Shown here one piece after another: positions 1-9,800 of a stretch of 64,000 bases of DNA. Every line of letters begins with the position of its first letter. The stretch's first letter is position 1. The translations under genes and the position numbers were made by a program. Under the pieces are notes generated by a model. It made no database searches. It saw nothing but the letters and a program-made list of their open reading frames with translations, and had not been told where the DNA came from. The DNA comes from Hemicordylus capensis (Eukaryota; Chordata; Lepidosauria; Squamata; Cordylidae): positions 9,264,501 through 9,328,500 of the forward strand of contig NC_069662.1 of the NCBI RefSeq assembly GCF_027244095.1, given 5' to 3'.

Positions 1-518
1 ATAGACACACACAGAGGCCCATTCCAGACGTCTCAGCCAAACAACAATTTGGCCCTTGTGACTAGGCTTCAGACTCGCCCATTTCCACCTCTCCATGCAC
101 CCCAATTCCCTCCCTGGTACATGGTAACCAGAGTTCACCATGATGCCCAAACTGGATACACAATGGTGACCACAAAACATGGCCTTCAAACCAGAACCGG
201 AAGCGAAGTTCAAATGATGGTTTCCAATTATGGCTTGCAGGCCAACCATGGTTTGTGGTAACCACCATTTGCCAGGTTCAGACATCACAGTAAGCAACTG
301 TTAGCATGAAAAGGAAGTGAGGGAAGGAATCAGGGTGTGCAAGGGAAGAGGGATGGTTCATGAGTCTAAGACCCATCTGCAAGAGCCAAACCACAATTTG
401 GTAGTGACATCTGAACTGGGTGCCTGTGTCTCTCTCTCACACACACTCTCTCCCGCCCCCGAAGCCCTTCTAGTACAAGTTGTGGGTGATGTATTTCCTC
501 CTCCTTAGCTAGACTTAC

Positions 519-1017
519 CGAGGGCCAATCTCTATCAGCAGATCCGAAGGAGACTGCCTAAGGAAGGACTTGGGGGCAACGTCACCAGATTCAAAGGGGC
601 ACCCAAAGACCCACTGCAGCACCTCAGTCTCCTGGGAATTTGGAAGAGTTGCCCCTGGCGACAAAACAGAAGGGAAAGGAAGAAGGCCACAGTTACTCAT
701 AAGGCAAAAGGGGCCGTTACCCAACATGCACTGTGACAAAGGCAAATGGGCAGTCCAGTGCCACACAGCTCCCCCCCCCATCAAGAACCAACCTGCACCT
801 CTCCGTTTTGAATACTAGGCTGCCCAGCCTCCAGTATATATCAGCTTCCAGAGGTAGGGCCTGGTGCCATTTCTGTACCTGTCCAGTTGACGTTGAAGCA
901 CAATTCCTTCTGCACAGCTTGGACATCCTCGCCCAAGGCAGCTCGGGCCGAGCACAGGAGGCTGGCAAGACCGCTCTCTGTCTCGCTGGGCCGCTGGTAA
1001 TAATGGAGCACCACCAT
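519..1017 (-). CDS. PFAS: PFAS, phosphoribosylformylglycinamidine synthase, first two coding exons (partial, continues off left edge)
   Basis: PFAS converts FGAR to FGAM with glutamine and ATP in the fourth step of de novo purine synthesis, in the cytosol. Only the N-terminus is in the window. Coding exon 1 is 879-1017, starting at the ATG at 1017 inside an exon whose acceptor is at 1026; it reads MVVLHYYQRPSETES and later ELCFNVNWT. Coding exon 2 is 519-654 and reads ETEVLQWVFGCPF and SPSDLLIEIGPR. These match the human start (MSPVLHFYVRPSG, ELCYNVNWT, LMWLFGCPL, NDLLLEVGPR). The two exons join in phase (the exon 1 terminal G completes a Gly codon), giving about 91 of roughly 1,340 residues, the PurS-like region. 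The exon 2 donor is GTAAGT. Later exons are outside the window. Confidence 0.93.
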
Positions 1018-1549
1018 AGTGGAGACCTACAGGAGAGAGAACAGCTGGCAAATGAAGCCGATCCGGTCAGCGGTTTTCTTAAGGGCCTCGCTTTTGCTAA
1101 GGAGGAGACGGATGGAACCCTGGACTACCTGGAACAATGGGGGGATCTTTCCAGCCTCTATCTGGAAAGCTCTGGAGCAGGAGAGACCATCCTTGCACAA
1201 GGCAGGCTGTCCCTAGGGGTTCCTCCAGCTTTCATTTTGTCCCTCCACACCCCACAATCCACTTTCCTCCAGCCTCACAGCCCTACTTATGTGTATTTGA
1301 GACAGGCAGAAACAAAGGCCAACTTGTTAGAGCAAAAATCTAGCAGGCAGTCAACAGGTCAGCGCCCTCCGAATCACTCACACTGCTTGCTTCAGCCAGG
1401 TAAGGCTTAGGGAGCGTCTCCCAATTCTCCACCTCACAAACTGCACAAATACGATTGCACATACAAAGATGGGAAACTCAGTCGGCACAGCATGAAAGTC
1501 TTAATCTCAGGGCCGTAGGTTCGAGCCCCATATTGGGCGATAAGAGTTT

Positions 1550-1866
1550 CTGGGAGGAGAGCCGGTCTTGTGGAAGCAAGCATGACTTGTCCCCTTTGCT
1601 AAGCAGGGTCCACCCTGGTTTGCATTTGAATGGGAGTCTATGTGTGTGAGCACTATAAGCTATTCCGCTCAGGGGATGGGTCTGCTCTGGGAAGAGCATC
1701 TGCATGCTTGCATGAAGAGTGTTCCAAGTTCCCTCCCTGGCATCTCCAAGGTAGGGCTGATTCTTCTACAACCCTGGAGAAGCCGCTGCCAGTCCGTGAA
1801 GACAATACTGAACTAGATGGACCTATGTTCTAAGTTGGTATAAGGCAGCTTCCTATGTTCCTATGA
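1550..1866 (+). mobile_element. 5S-rRNA-derived SINE (5S-Sauria type)
   Basis: The head contains gctaagcagggtccaccctg and gcatttgaatgggag, matching the 5S rRNA internal promoter region. The body runs through tccaaggtagggctgattct to the end ggcagcttcctatgttccta. It lies in the long first intron of PFAS. Confidence 0.8.
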
Positions 1867-2373
1867 TGCCAGCAGGAACTTTGTTTCTGCTCTCTTTGGC
1901 CTCGATCGAACTAAAGTTAGTCATTATTTGTTCTACTCACAGAAATGGGTTTGATGTGCTCTACTGGCCCTAGCCAACCCCAGCAAAGCATCCCTCCAGT
2001 GGTTGTTGCTGGTGTCTATCTTATGTTTCTTTCTTAGATTGTGAGCCCTTTGGGGACAGGGAACCATCTTTATTTATTTATTTATTTTTCTCTATGTAAA
2101 CTGCTTTGGGAACTTCTGTTAAAAAGCAGAATATAAACATTTATCCCAACTAAATTTATGTATTTATAAAGCATCATCAGTGCTCATGGTTCTCACCAAG
2201 TACAACCAGACAGGTCTCTGCCCCAAGGGATCTACAATTGAAGAGTCAATAGAGGAAGAGGGGAGCACGAGCACAGAAGAGAAGAGAAGAATTCCCATGT
2301 GGTTGAGCACACACATGGTTGAGCACACACTAGCACACAGGTTGGTTTAGTGACAATAGGATATGGGACTAAG

Positions 2374-2500
2374 GCAGGGGTTCTCAACCTTGGGTCCCCA
2401 GATGTGGCTGAGTACAACCCATCATCCCCTGCCAGCCAGTGGGGCAGGGGACAGTGGGAGCTGTAATTAAAAATCTAGGGACTCAAATTTGAGAACTCCT
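2374..2500. mobile_element. Palindromic hAT-type MITE, representative of further copies
   Basis: caggggttctcaaccttggg at one end and gagaactcctgg at the other. Further copies or fragments of this or sister palindromes (core gactacaactcccatcatcc and its complement) lie near 4388, 9885-9990, 10187-10310, 14680-14760, 16280-16405, 20995-21075, 22570-22680, 35010-35110, 37150-37290, 39970-40100, 43675-43940, 45210-45360, 45640-45730, 46820-46880, 47035-47100, 47585-47725, 51650-51780, 53425-53640, 56090-56230 and 59130-59265. Duplications were not checked for these. Confidence 0.65.
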
Positions 2501-3149
2501 GGAGTTGCTCCCTTGGTTTCAGTGAGGCTTAGCGATGATTAACTTTAGCTGGACTGGGGCCTTCCTACATAAGAGGCTAAAGAGCAACAGGGGAGACCTA
2601 CCCTTTTTAAAGAACAGCATGCAATAAATGCACGCTTGCCCTATATACAGGCATATGCACCAGGGTCACATAACCAACTATGGGTATGGGATGGTTCACA
2701 CATGCACATTCATCAGTGGGTGACTGCAACATCCAGAGATGACTTGCGTGTGTGAATCAGCCATCCCAGCTGACCACCACCCAGACTTCAGTTTCACCTC
2801 AAATGCAATGCTTTTCATCCAGTGTGCAGTAATTAAATACAAGCGTGTGTGAATCAGGACAGCCTGCCCTCACGGGCACACAGGATGCCAAACATACATT
2901 TGCTGCCACGTAACTAGCAAAGCAGCTTGAAGGGCAACTTGCTGCAGGTTTCTCACAGTGCTCACTCTCTCTGCAGCAAAATAAGAGTGCAGAACTGTCA
3001 TGTGTGGATGTCCTAGAGGCGGGTTGAACATCACCTTCCCACCCAGATGTGCGTTCCAGATAGGAACACATGAAGTATGAAGGCTGAGCCTCTCATCCTT
3101 CCCCACTCCCCGAGAAACCCCAGACCCTCGTGTTGTCCCCACGGGTCCC

Positions 3150-3620
3150 GAGTTCAAATCTTGCCCCGAACTGCCTTTAGAAGGGAAGAAAGCCTAGCGC
3201 GCTCAGTTCCGTGCAGCCTTGATCCTCGCGTGGACCACGGTGGGAGCGACCGACCAGCTTCCCCTCCGGGACCCCTGGTTCGCAAGGCGTTACTTACTTA
3301 CCTGTGGATCTCGCGGGGCGCTTTCTCTGGCTCTGCCACAGCAGCGTGGTCCGCCCTGGCTGGCCCTTGATCACGGGGCGAGAGGAGGAGAAGGGACGGA
3401 GGCGCTTCTCTGCCCCCGGGCGAGCTTCATGCGCGCTGCCTGCCCTTCAGTGGGAGGGGAGAAGCGAGGCTTTCGCTGGACGCGCGCCCGGAGGGGCGGG
3501 GAGGAGGTGACTAGAGATCGCGCCCTCCCCATTGGCTGCTCCCCATCCTCCTCTCGCCCCCCCCAGCTGCGCCGGCCTTGAATGGAAGCACGTGGGTGAG
3601 CGGCAAACTTTGTTGCAGAA
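3150..3620 (-). promoter_or_regulatory. CpG-rich promoter and probable non-coding first exon of PFAS
   Basis: The stretch is rich in CpG, unlike its surroundings. On the minus strand a strong donor (CACAG then GTAAGTAAG) ends a putative exon at 3302. It would splice across about 2.3 kb to the acceptor at 1026, nine bases upstream of the PFAS start codon. A CCAAT box on the minus strand lies at 3531-3535, upstream of that exon. The transcription start is not resolved. The donor is seen; the exon and its assignment to PFAS are inference. Confidence 0.6.
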
Positions 3621-3819
3621 GCGCGACAGGGGGAGGAGGAAGAGGGAAAGGGAAAGGATATTGTTCCTCCAGATTTGGGAGTGGAGTCTCGATCTACACC
3701 ACCCGCTTCTTCCAGACACCTCTTCCTCCCAGCTCCCACTCTCTCAGACCCGCGACAGGAAGAGAACCCAGGAGACTGCTAGCCTTTTTGGCACTTATTA
3801 AACAAAGTCACAATTAACT

Positions 3820-4048
3820 GAGAGCCAGCGTGGTGTAGTGGTTAGAGTGCTGGACTAGAGACCCGAGTTCAAATCCCCATTCAGCCATGAGACTTGCTGG
3901 GTGACTCTGGGCTAGTCACTTCTCTCTCAGCCTAGCCTACTTCACAGGGTTGTTGTGAAAGAGAAACTTAAGTATGGAGTACACCGCTCTGGGCTCCTTG
4001 GAGGAAGAGCGGGATATAAATGTGGTGGTGATGATGATGATGATAACT
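3820..4048 (+). mobile_element. Sauria SINE (tRNA-derived)
   Basis: gagagccagcgtggtgtagt head with A and B boxes (gagttcaaatccc), conserved body gactctgggctagtcacttc and ggttgttgtgaaagagaaac, tail ctccttggaggaagagcggg ending in a TGA/ATG-type simple repeat. This family is known from squamates with Bov-B as LINE partner. Confidence 0.85.
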
Positions 4049-4915
4049 GAGTCAAGATCTTGCCCACAGAGTGAGCACAAGCATCCGAGACACCAGTACA
4101 GCCAGCCATGCATTCAAACTGGGAGACTGTAGCAGTGGGGAACCTACAGGGATGTCTAAAGGAAGAGGTTTAAAAAAACCGAATTGCCTGAGCATGCAGC
4201 CTGAAATAAAGATTGAAAGCAAAGTTCAGATTAGGGCCAGGGCATGTCGTCATCCAAGCGCAGCGCCCTTGTTCTACTCTTGAGAAATTCTGTGCCCGTG
4301 GCATTTGAAAAGTTCAATCACTTTGCCTTTGTGGGGTTTGGTAACTATCCTAAAGGAATTAAAAAAAAAAAAAAAAAGATAGTGCAGCAGGAGTTCTCAA
4401 ACTTGGGCCCCCAGCCAAAGTTGATGGGAGTTGTAGTCCTTTACCACAGAGATTGTTGAAAGACTGCCTGCCACAGATATTTGATATGGCTATGATAAAC
4501 AAGCCTCTGTTAGCCCGTGAACCAGGTCCACAAAGTGATTTTTGGCAATACCTACCCCCCTGGAGATGGAAGATAGGTGACGGCATTATTAGACGTTACA
4601 GCTTTCTCTGTGTTACCTCCTTCATCCTTACCCCCAAACAATTAAGAATAAAATTTGTAGTCATTTTCGTACAGAGCAAAAGGGTCGGGGAGGGGGGGAG
4701 GGTCATGGTTAGGTAACAAGGAACAAATAGTCATATTCTCTCCATGGAGTAATCTTTGGAGAACATTTTTGTTTCCATTCCTCCAATAACAGCGATATAA
4801 TTTTGTAGTGGGTTTTGTGTTTTAAAAATGTTTAAACCCTTTTCGAACGCCACTGGAAATTTGGCCGCTGCAGGCCCAGTGGTCAGGACGATAAAAGCAA
4901 GACAACACACTGAAA

Positions 4916-5050
4916 CAGGATTTCTTAACCTTGGGCCCCCAGGTGTTGCTGGACTACAACTCCCATCATCCCCAGACATGGCCTTTGTGGCTGAGGATGA
5001 TGGAAGTTGTAGTCCAACAACATCTGGGGGTCCAAGGTTAAGAAACCCAG
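4916..5050. mobile_element. Palindromic hAT-type MITE
   Basis: 135 bp flanked by the perfect 8-bp repeat CACTGAAA (4908-4915 and 5051-5058). Termini CAGGATTTCTTAACCTTGGG and CCAAGGTTAAGAAACCCAG are inverted. Confidence 0.87.
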
Positions 5051-5057
5051 CACTGAA

Positions 5058-6808
5058 ACATTGCAATGCTTTCACTTATTTTCTATCTCTAGTGGTGTAG
5101 AAGACCTTGGGAAAAATCACAATGAGCATTTGTTTCTCTCTCCCCCCCCCCCCCCCGCCACAGCCGGCTCATGGACGCTATCACACTGAGTAGCTCCTAA
5201 TAAATCACACAAGAGGTAGTCATGGTCAAACGGTCACGACCACATGTACAGATTTTTGTAGAAAGGTTCACACTTCTGTCTGAACGAAGTGTGGCACAGA
5301 CCAAGTACGTGTGGGTAAAAGTGAAGTGTGCTGTCATGACAATTTTAACTCCTGGCGTCCACAGAGCCCTGTGGTTTTCTTTGGTAGAATACAGGAGGGG
5401 CTGACCATTGCTTCCTTCCGCACAGTATGAGATGATGCCTTTCAGCATCTTCTTATATCACTGCTGCCCAATATAGGAGTTTCCCATAGTCTGGGAAACA
5501 TACCTGCAGGGATTCAAACTGGCAACCTTCTGCATGTTATTTATTGATTTGTTTAATTTAGTCAAGCATTTCCCCGCTGCGCCACTTAAGGTGGGTAGGG
5601 ACAAGGCATTTGGGAAGACAAGTGTGTGTTTTTTTTAAGCCTACTCTCCAGTAGTCCTAAAAGATCATCTGACATACCATGTGTGTGCCCGGTACCTGCC
5701 TGCCACCCTCCAACTTCACAATGCCTGGACCAATATGAACCAAATTGGGTACAGTTGTAGGGACACCTCAAATGGCATAGTTTGTGATGCTCCCACCCCA
5801 ATTCAAGATGGCGGACACATGACCATTTGAGGCACAAGTAGGCTAACTTGTGAACTGCCTAACTGATCTGGACCCAATTTAGGGCAGTTGTAGGGATAGT
5901 GAAAGGAACGCTGGCAGATTCATTCTTACTAGAACAACTTGTTTCTCTTTTGAGAGGTGTAGAGGCGTCAGGCAAACCAAAAAAGGCAGGCCCATCAGCC
6001 CTTCCCACTTTTGATTTGTGCTAAAAACTTTTCCTTACCCCCGCCCCCCTCAACAGCCTCCTTGCTTGCTCAGCACAAGTGTGTCTATGACCCAATCCAG
6101 AGCTGTGCTGCTCTTCCCACATCATAGCGGCAAGGAAGCTTTGGTCAAGGCCAACATCTGTGTGTGGGAAGCCGACCCTTTATTACACCATCCCACTAAC
6201 TAGGCCTCCAACCCCTGAAGCCTGCAGTCCCCATAGGTCAGGCGGCTGCCTCCGCAGTGTCCAATCGTGGGAGCTCAGCTGGTGCTGCAATTGGGGTTGA
6301 GGACACTGTGTGCTGTCCCCAGGTGGGGCTTGTGTTGTGGGAGGTCTGGCTGGGCCAAAGGTTCGCCCCTGCCACTCACAGGCCCATCGCCACCCACTGG
6401 TCCAAGTTCAAGCACAGCAGAATAGCCTGTATCACCATCAACCTCAAGGGAGAGTTGTGGGCTGCAGCCCAGAGGCTAGAAAAATGGCCACCACACTCAG
6501 AGGGGCTGGGCTGTTGGCCAGGGGTCCAGAACGTGGAGAGCACAGTGGGGGTGCTGCCCCTATTGTGGATAGCAACAGTGGCTTGGAGAGGTTGTGGGGA
6601 AACAGATTATACTAGTAGAAAGGCGTAAGAAAAAAATATCCTGCCACCCCTGGTAGGAAAGGGCCTATTGAGGGCAGTGTAAGGCCTCCCCCTTGAAGTC
6701 CAGCAATCCTACACCTGGGACTCAATTGCACTCAAAGTAAACCACTTTGAGAACTTGTTGAAAAGCAGCAGGAAGTAAAGTTAGACATGTACACAAGATA
6801 TTTGTATT
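5058..6808. other. Interval between PFAS promoter and egg-coat gene 3' end
   Basis: Holds one reversed SINE, a single 148-bp-type unit (5690-5940) and otherwise unassigned DNA. A 123-codon open frame at 6257-6628 has no recognisable family. Confidence 0.4.
5318..5536 (-). mobile_element. Second tRNA-derived SINE family, reverse orientation
   Basis: aagtgaagtgtgctgtcatg at the tail side and gggattcaaactggcaacct as B-box side. Other copies show the tRNA-like head ggttgccggttcgaatcccc. Confidence 0.7.
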
Positions 6809-6814
6809 TTTAAT
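6809..6814 (-). promoter_or_regulatory. Candidate poly(A) signal of the egg-coat gene
   Basis: ATTAAA on the minus strand begins about 29 nt after the tentative stop codon at 6843-6845. A very short 3' UTR is usual for zona pellucida transcripts, so the spacing mildly supports exon 17 as terminal. Confidence 0.45.
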
Positions 6815-6842
6815 AGTGTTAACAGCTAAGGCACCATCACGC

Positions 6843-9800
6843 CTACCCGTACAGATAGCCCAAACAGAGCCAGGCTGCAAGCCAGGACCACAACTCAGCT
6901 GCTCCTAGAGGGACGAGGGGAAAAACAAAACACCAAACTTAGTTGCAGGTAAATTGCATGCTCCGTGTTTACATAGCGCAAGCACTAGTGTTTCAAATGC
7001 CGTTATCAGCATCCACACAAGTTCTGCTCATTTTTCTGCTGCTTTTGAAGAGGTAGCAGGTTTCCCCCAGCGACCTTTGTTTATGGAGCGAGCAACGGAG
7101 CAGGGAGAAAACAGCCAGGGTTATGAGCAAAGAGACTTTTTTAAGTGGCGATTCTCTTTATTGAGCAGGGGGGAGAGCAACTGGCCTGTTACCAGCTTTA
7201 ATCACAATTCTCTTCCTGTATGCCCCTCACTCAAATTCTTTTGAATTTGGAATTATAACCTTGCCTCAGTCCAAGTCATTTCTTGAGTCCAAACATTTGC
7301 ACACATTAAAACTGGCGGCGCTGACCCCCTTACAGAGTTAATTCCCCCACCAAGCCCAAACATTGGGATGCTGATGAAACACCCCAGGGGCCATTCCATT
7401 AACAGGCCCTATCCCTCTCCAGCACAGCATCCCTCCAGCGGCTGTTGCTGGTGTCTATCTTCTGTTACTTTTTTAGACTGTGAGCCCTCTGGGGACAGGG
7501 AGCCCTTTATTTCTATGTAACTTTGGGAACTTGTTGAAAAGTGGTATATAAATATTTGGCATGTTCTGGGGCATGGGGGGCATCTAGTGCTTTGCCTCAG
7601 GTCTCCCCCTTACCTTGGGCCACCCCAATTGCGGGGGAGTGGCAAAAACTGGTAATACTAAAAGGATGGGAAGAAGAGATTCTCACAAGGCTCAGCTGCC
7701 CCCAATGACACTTCTCCAGTTTCATGCTTTTGATGGGAAGAGAGCTGGTCTTGTGGTAGCAAGCATGACTTGTCCCGCTAGCTAAGCAGGGTCTGCCCTG
7801 GCTGCATTTGAATGGGAGACTAAAAGTGTGAGCACTGTAAGACATTGGAGCTGCTCTGGGAAGAGCAGAAGGTTCCAAGTTCCCTCCCTGGCTTCTCCAA
7901 GATAGGGCTGAGAGAGATTCCTGCTGCTGCCAGTCTGTGTAGACCAGGGATTCTCAACGTTGGGTCCCCAGATGTTATTGGACTCCAGTCACCATAATCC
8001 CCAACCAAAGGCCACTGGGGCTGGGGATAATGGGAGTTGAAGTCCAACAACATCTGGGGACCCTATGTTGAGAATCCTTGGTGTAGACAATACCGAGCTA
8101 GATAGACCAATGGTCCGACTCGGTATACGGCAGCTTCCTATGCACACTCACCCAGCTCCAAGTCAAAACCCACAAGCTATGCACTGCAGTTGCTATGACC
8201 AGCCACCCCTCCCCAGCACCCTATGAATCCACCCCTGCCAGGTTGCCCAGGTATCCATCCATGGGGGAGGTGCAACCGATAACTGAACCCTGGACTGCCT
8301 CCTACTTCCTGCCTCTCCCTTGCCGAAAGTCACACCAGTGAGCCCGTAGCCATCATGATGGCCCTATGAAAGCACCAGTTTTTCAAAGGCAATATGCCAC
8401 TGGATGCCAGCTGCTGGGGAACCACCAGGGCAGGCCTTCTATAAAGCAAGACAGACCTTTGCCTCTGGCAGCAGGTTATTGGGGCACAGATAGAAAGATG
8501 CCCTTCTGCTCCCTGCATTAAAAAAAAAAAAAATAGGAAGAGGAGGAGAGTGTTTGCACAAATGGGGCAGCATCTGGTACTCTGCCACAGCCACCGATGC
8601 CCTGAGCTGCCACTGGGATCCGGCGCTTCCAAGAGGCATGGGCTTGGCCACTCCCGAGAGACTTCAGCAATCCTTTGGGTCTAGCGCAGCAGTGCTCTAG
8701 TTTGCAGAGGCCTTTAGTCCCTTCTGATTTTAACCTTCACTAGACTTCAAGGGGCATCACCATCCAGCTCAGAACAGGCACTTGCACCTTTGAAGCTGCT
8801 TTAGGCAGAGGCAAGCAATGGACCCATGAAGCTCCGTATCCTCTCCATCACCAGCTTCTAATGGCTCTCCAGATACAGGGCTTCTTTGCAGTAACTGGGG
8901 AGTGTCAGGAAGGAACCAAGCCTGGCTGGGCCTTCTGCCAGTGTGGTGTAGTGGTTAGAGTGCTGGACTAGAACCGGGGAGACCCGAGTTCAAATCCCCA
9001 TTCAGCCATGAAACTAGCTGGGTGACTCTGGGCCAGTCACTTCTCTCTCAGCCTAACCTACTTCCCAGGGTGGTTGTGAAAGAGAAACTCAAGTATGTAG
9101 TACACCGCTCTGGGCTCCTTGGAGGAAGAGCGGGATAGAAATGTAATAATAATAAAAATACAAAAGCAGATGTTTTATATCACTCTGTATCACTGAGCTA
9201 CGGCCTCTCCCTTTTTAATACCGGCTGCCGGAAGACCTCTGGGCTCCTTTAGTGTCTGTAGAGGGCCCAAAGGCTATTCCTTATCAAGAAGGTACACACC
9301 AGGCTAAGGGGCACTGAGGAAGGCCTTACCTTTTGAAGCACGACCTGCTGCCTGGAGGACGGTGTGGCCATCCGCAGATCTCCTCTGCCACTGAGCTGCA
9401 AAGAGGTACCCCAAGAGGAAGTTTGTTAGGGTGCATTCATGGATTGGTGTAGTGGTTAGAGTGCTGGACTAGGGCCAGGGAGACCCGAGTTCAAATTCCC
9501 ATTCAGCCGTGAGACTTGCTGGGTGACTGTGGGCCAGTCACTTCTCTCTCAGCCCAACCTACTTCACAGGGTTGTTGTGAGGAGAAACTCAAGTATGTAG
9601 TATACCACTCTGGGCTCCTTGGAGGAAGAGCGGGATATACATGTTAAAAAAAAACCCCAAGATGTCAAACTGGGTTGTCCCTTCACATCTGGGCAACCAC
9701 ATTATGTATGTTCCAGTGTCGCATTTTGGACTTCTTGGAAATAAGCAATGTTTGGATGTAGGGCGGGTCAGTCTCCCCACCCACCCACAAGATGAGTGAG

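Larger units (their letters stand above)
1027..3149. other. PFAS 5' intron
   Basis: Apart from the 5S-SINE at 1550-1866, a LINE-end fragment near 2010-2140 and a MITE at 2374-2500, nothing recognisable is present. Confidence 0.5.
6843..9395 (-). other. Exons 16-17: tentative C-terminal tail with basic cleavage-like site and hydrophobic segment
   Basis: Exon 16 (9330-9395, 66 nt, donor AAAAG then GTAAGG) reads QRRSADGHTVLQAAG in the phase set by exon 15. This resembles the basic cleavage site and following stretch seen after the ZP module in egg-coat proteins. Exon 17 (6843-6904, acceptor preceded by a good pyrimidine tract) reads AAELWSWLAAWLCLGYLYG then stop, a hydrophobic tail. Alternative acceptors inside exon 16 (CAG at 9396 and 9391) would shift the frame. 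The assignment rests on phase, motif and position, not on a homologue. Confidence 0.55.

Noticed and set aside
733-1410. 225-codon open frame on the plus strand
   Set aside because: It lies antisense over PFAS coding exon 1 and its intron and has no recognisable motif; the minus-strand exon explains the sequence.
6257-6628. 123-codon open frame on the plus strand
   Set aside because: No family recognised, no supporting splice or promoter signal.
7610-7652. Minus-strand exon-like segment with AG and GTAAGG borders
   Set aside because: None of its frames matches ZP-C, and it adjoins common repeat sequence; likely chance splice-like signals.
8858-8894. Possible small terminal exon of the egg-coat gene (YCKEALYLESH then stop)
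   Set aside because: It fits phase only if exon 15 is skipped. Exon 15 (LTLRCRYP) is clearly homologous to ZP-N, so this alternative was dropped.
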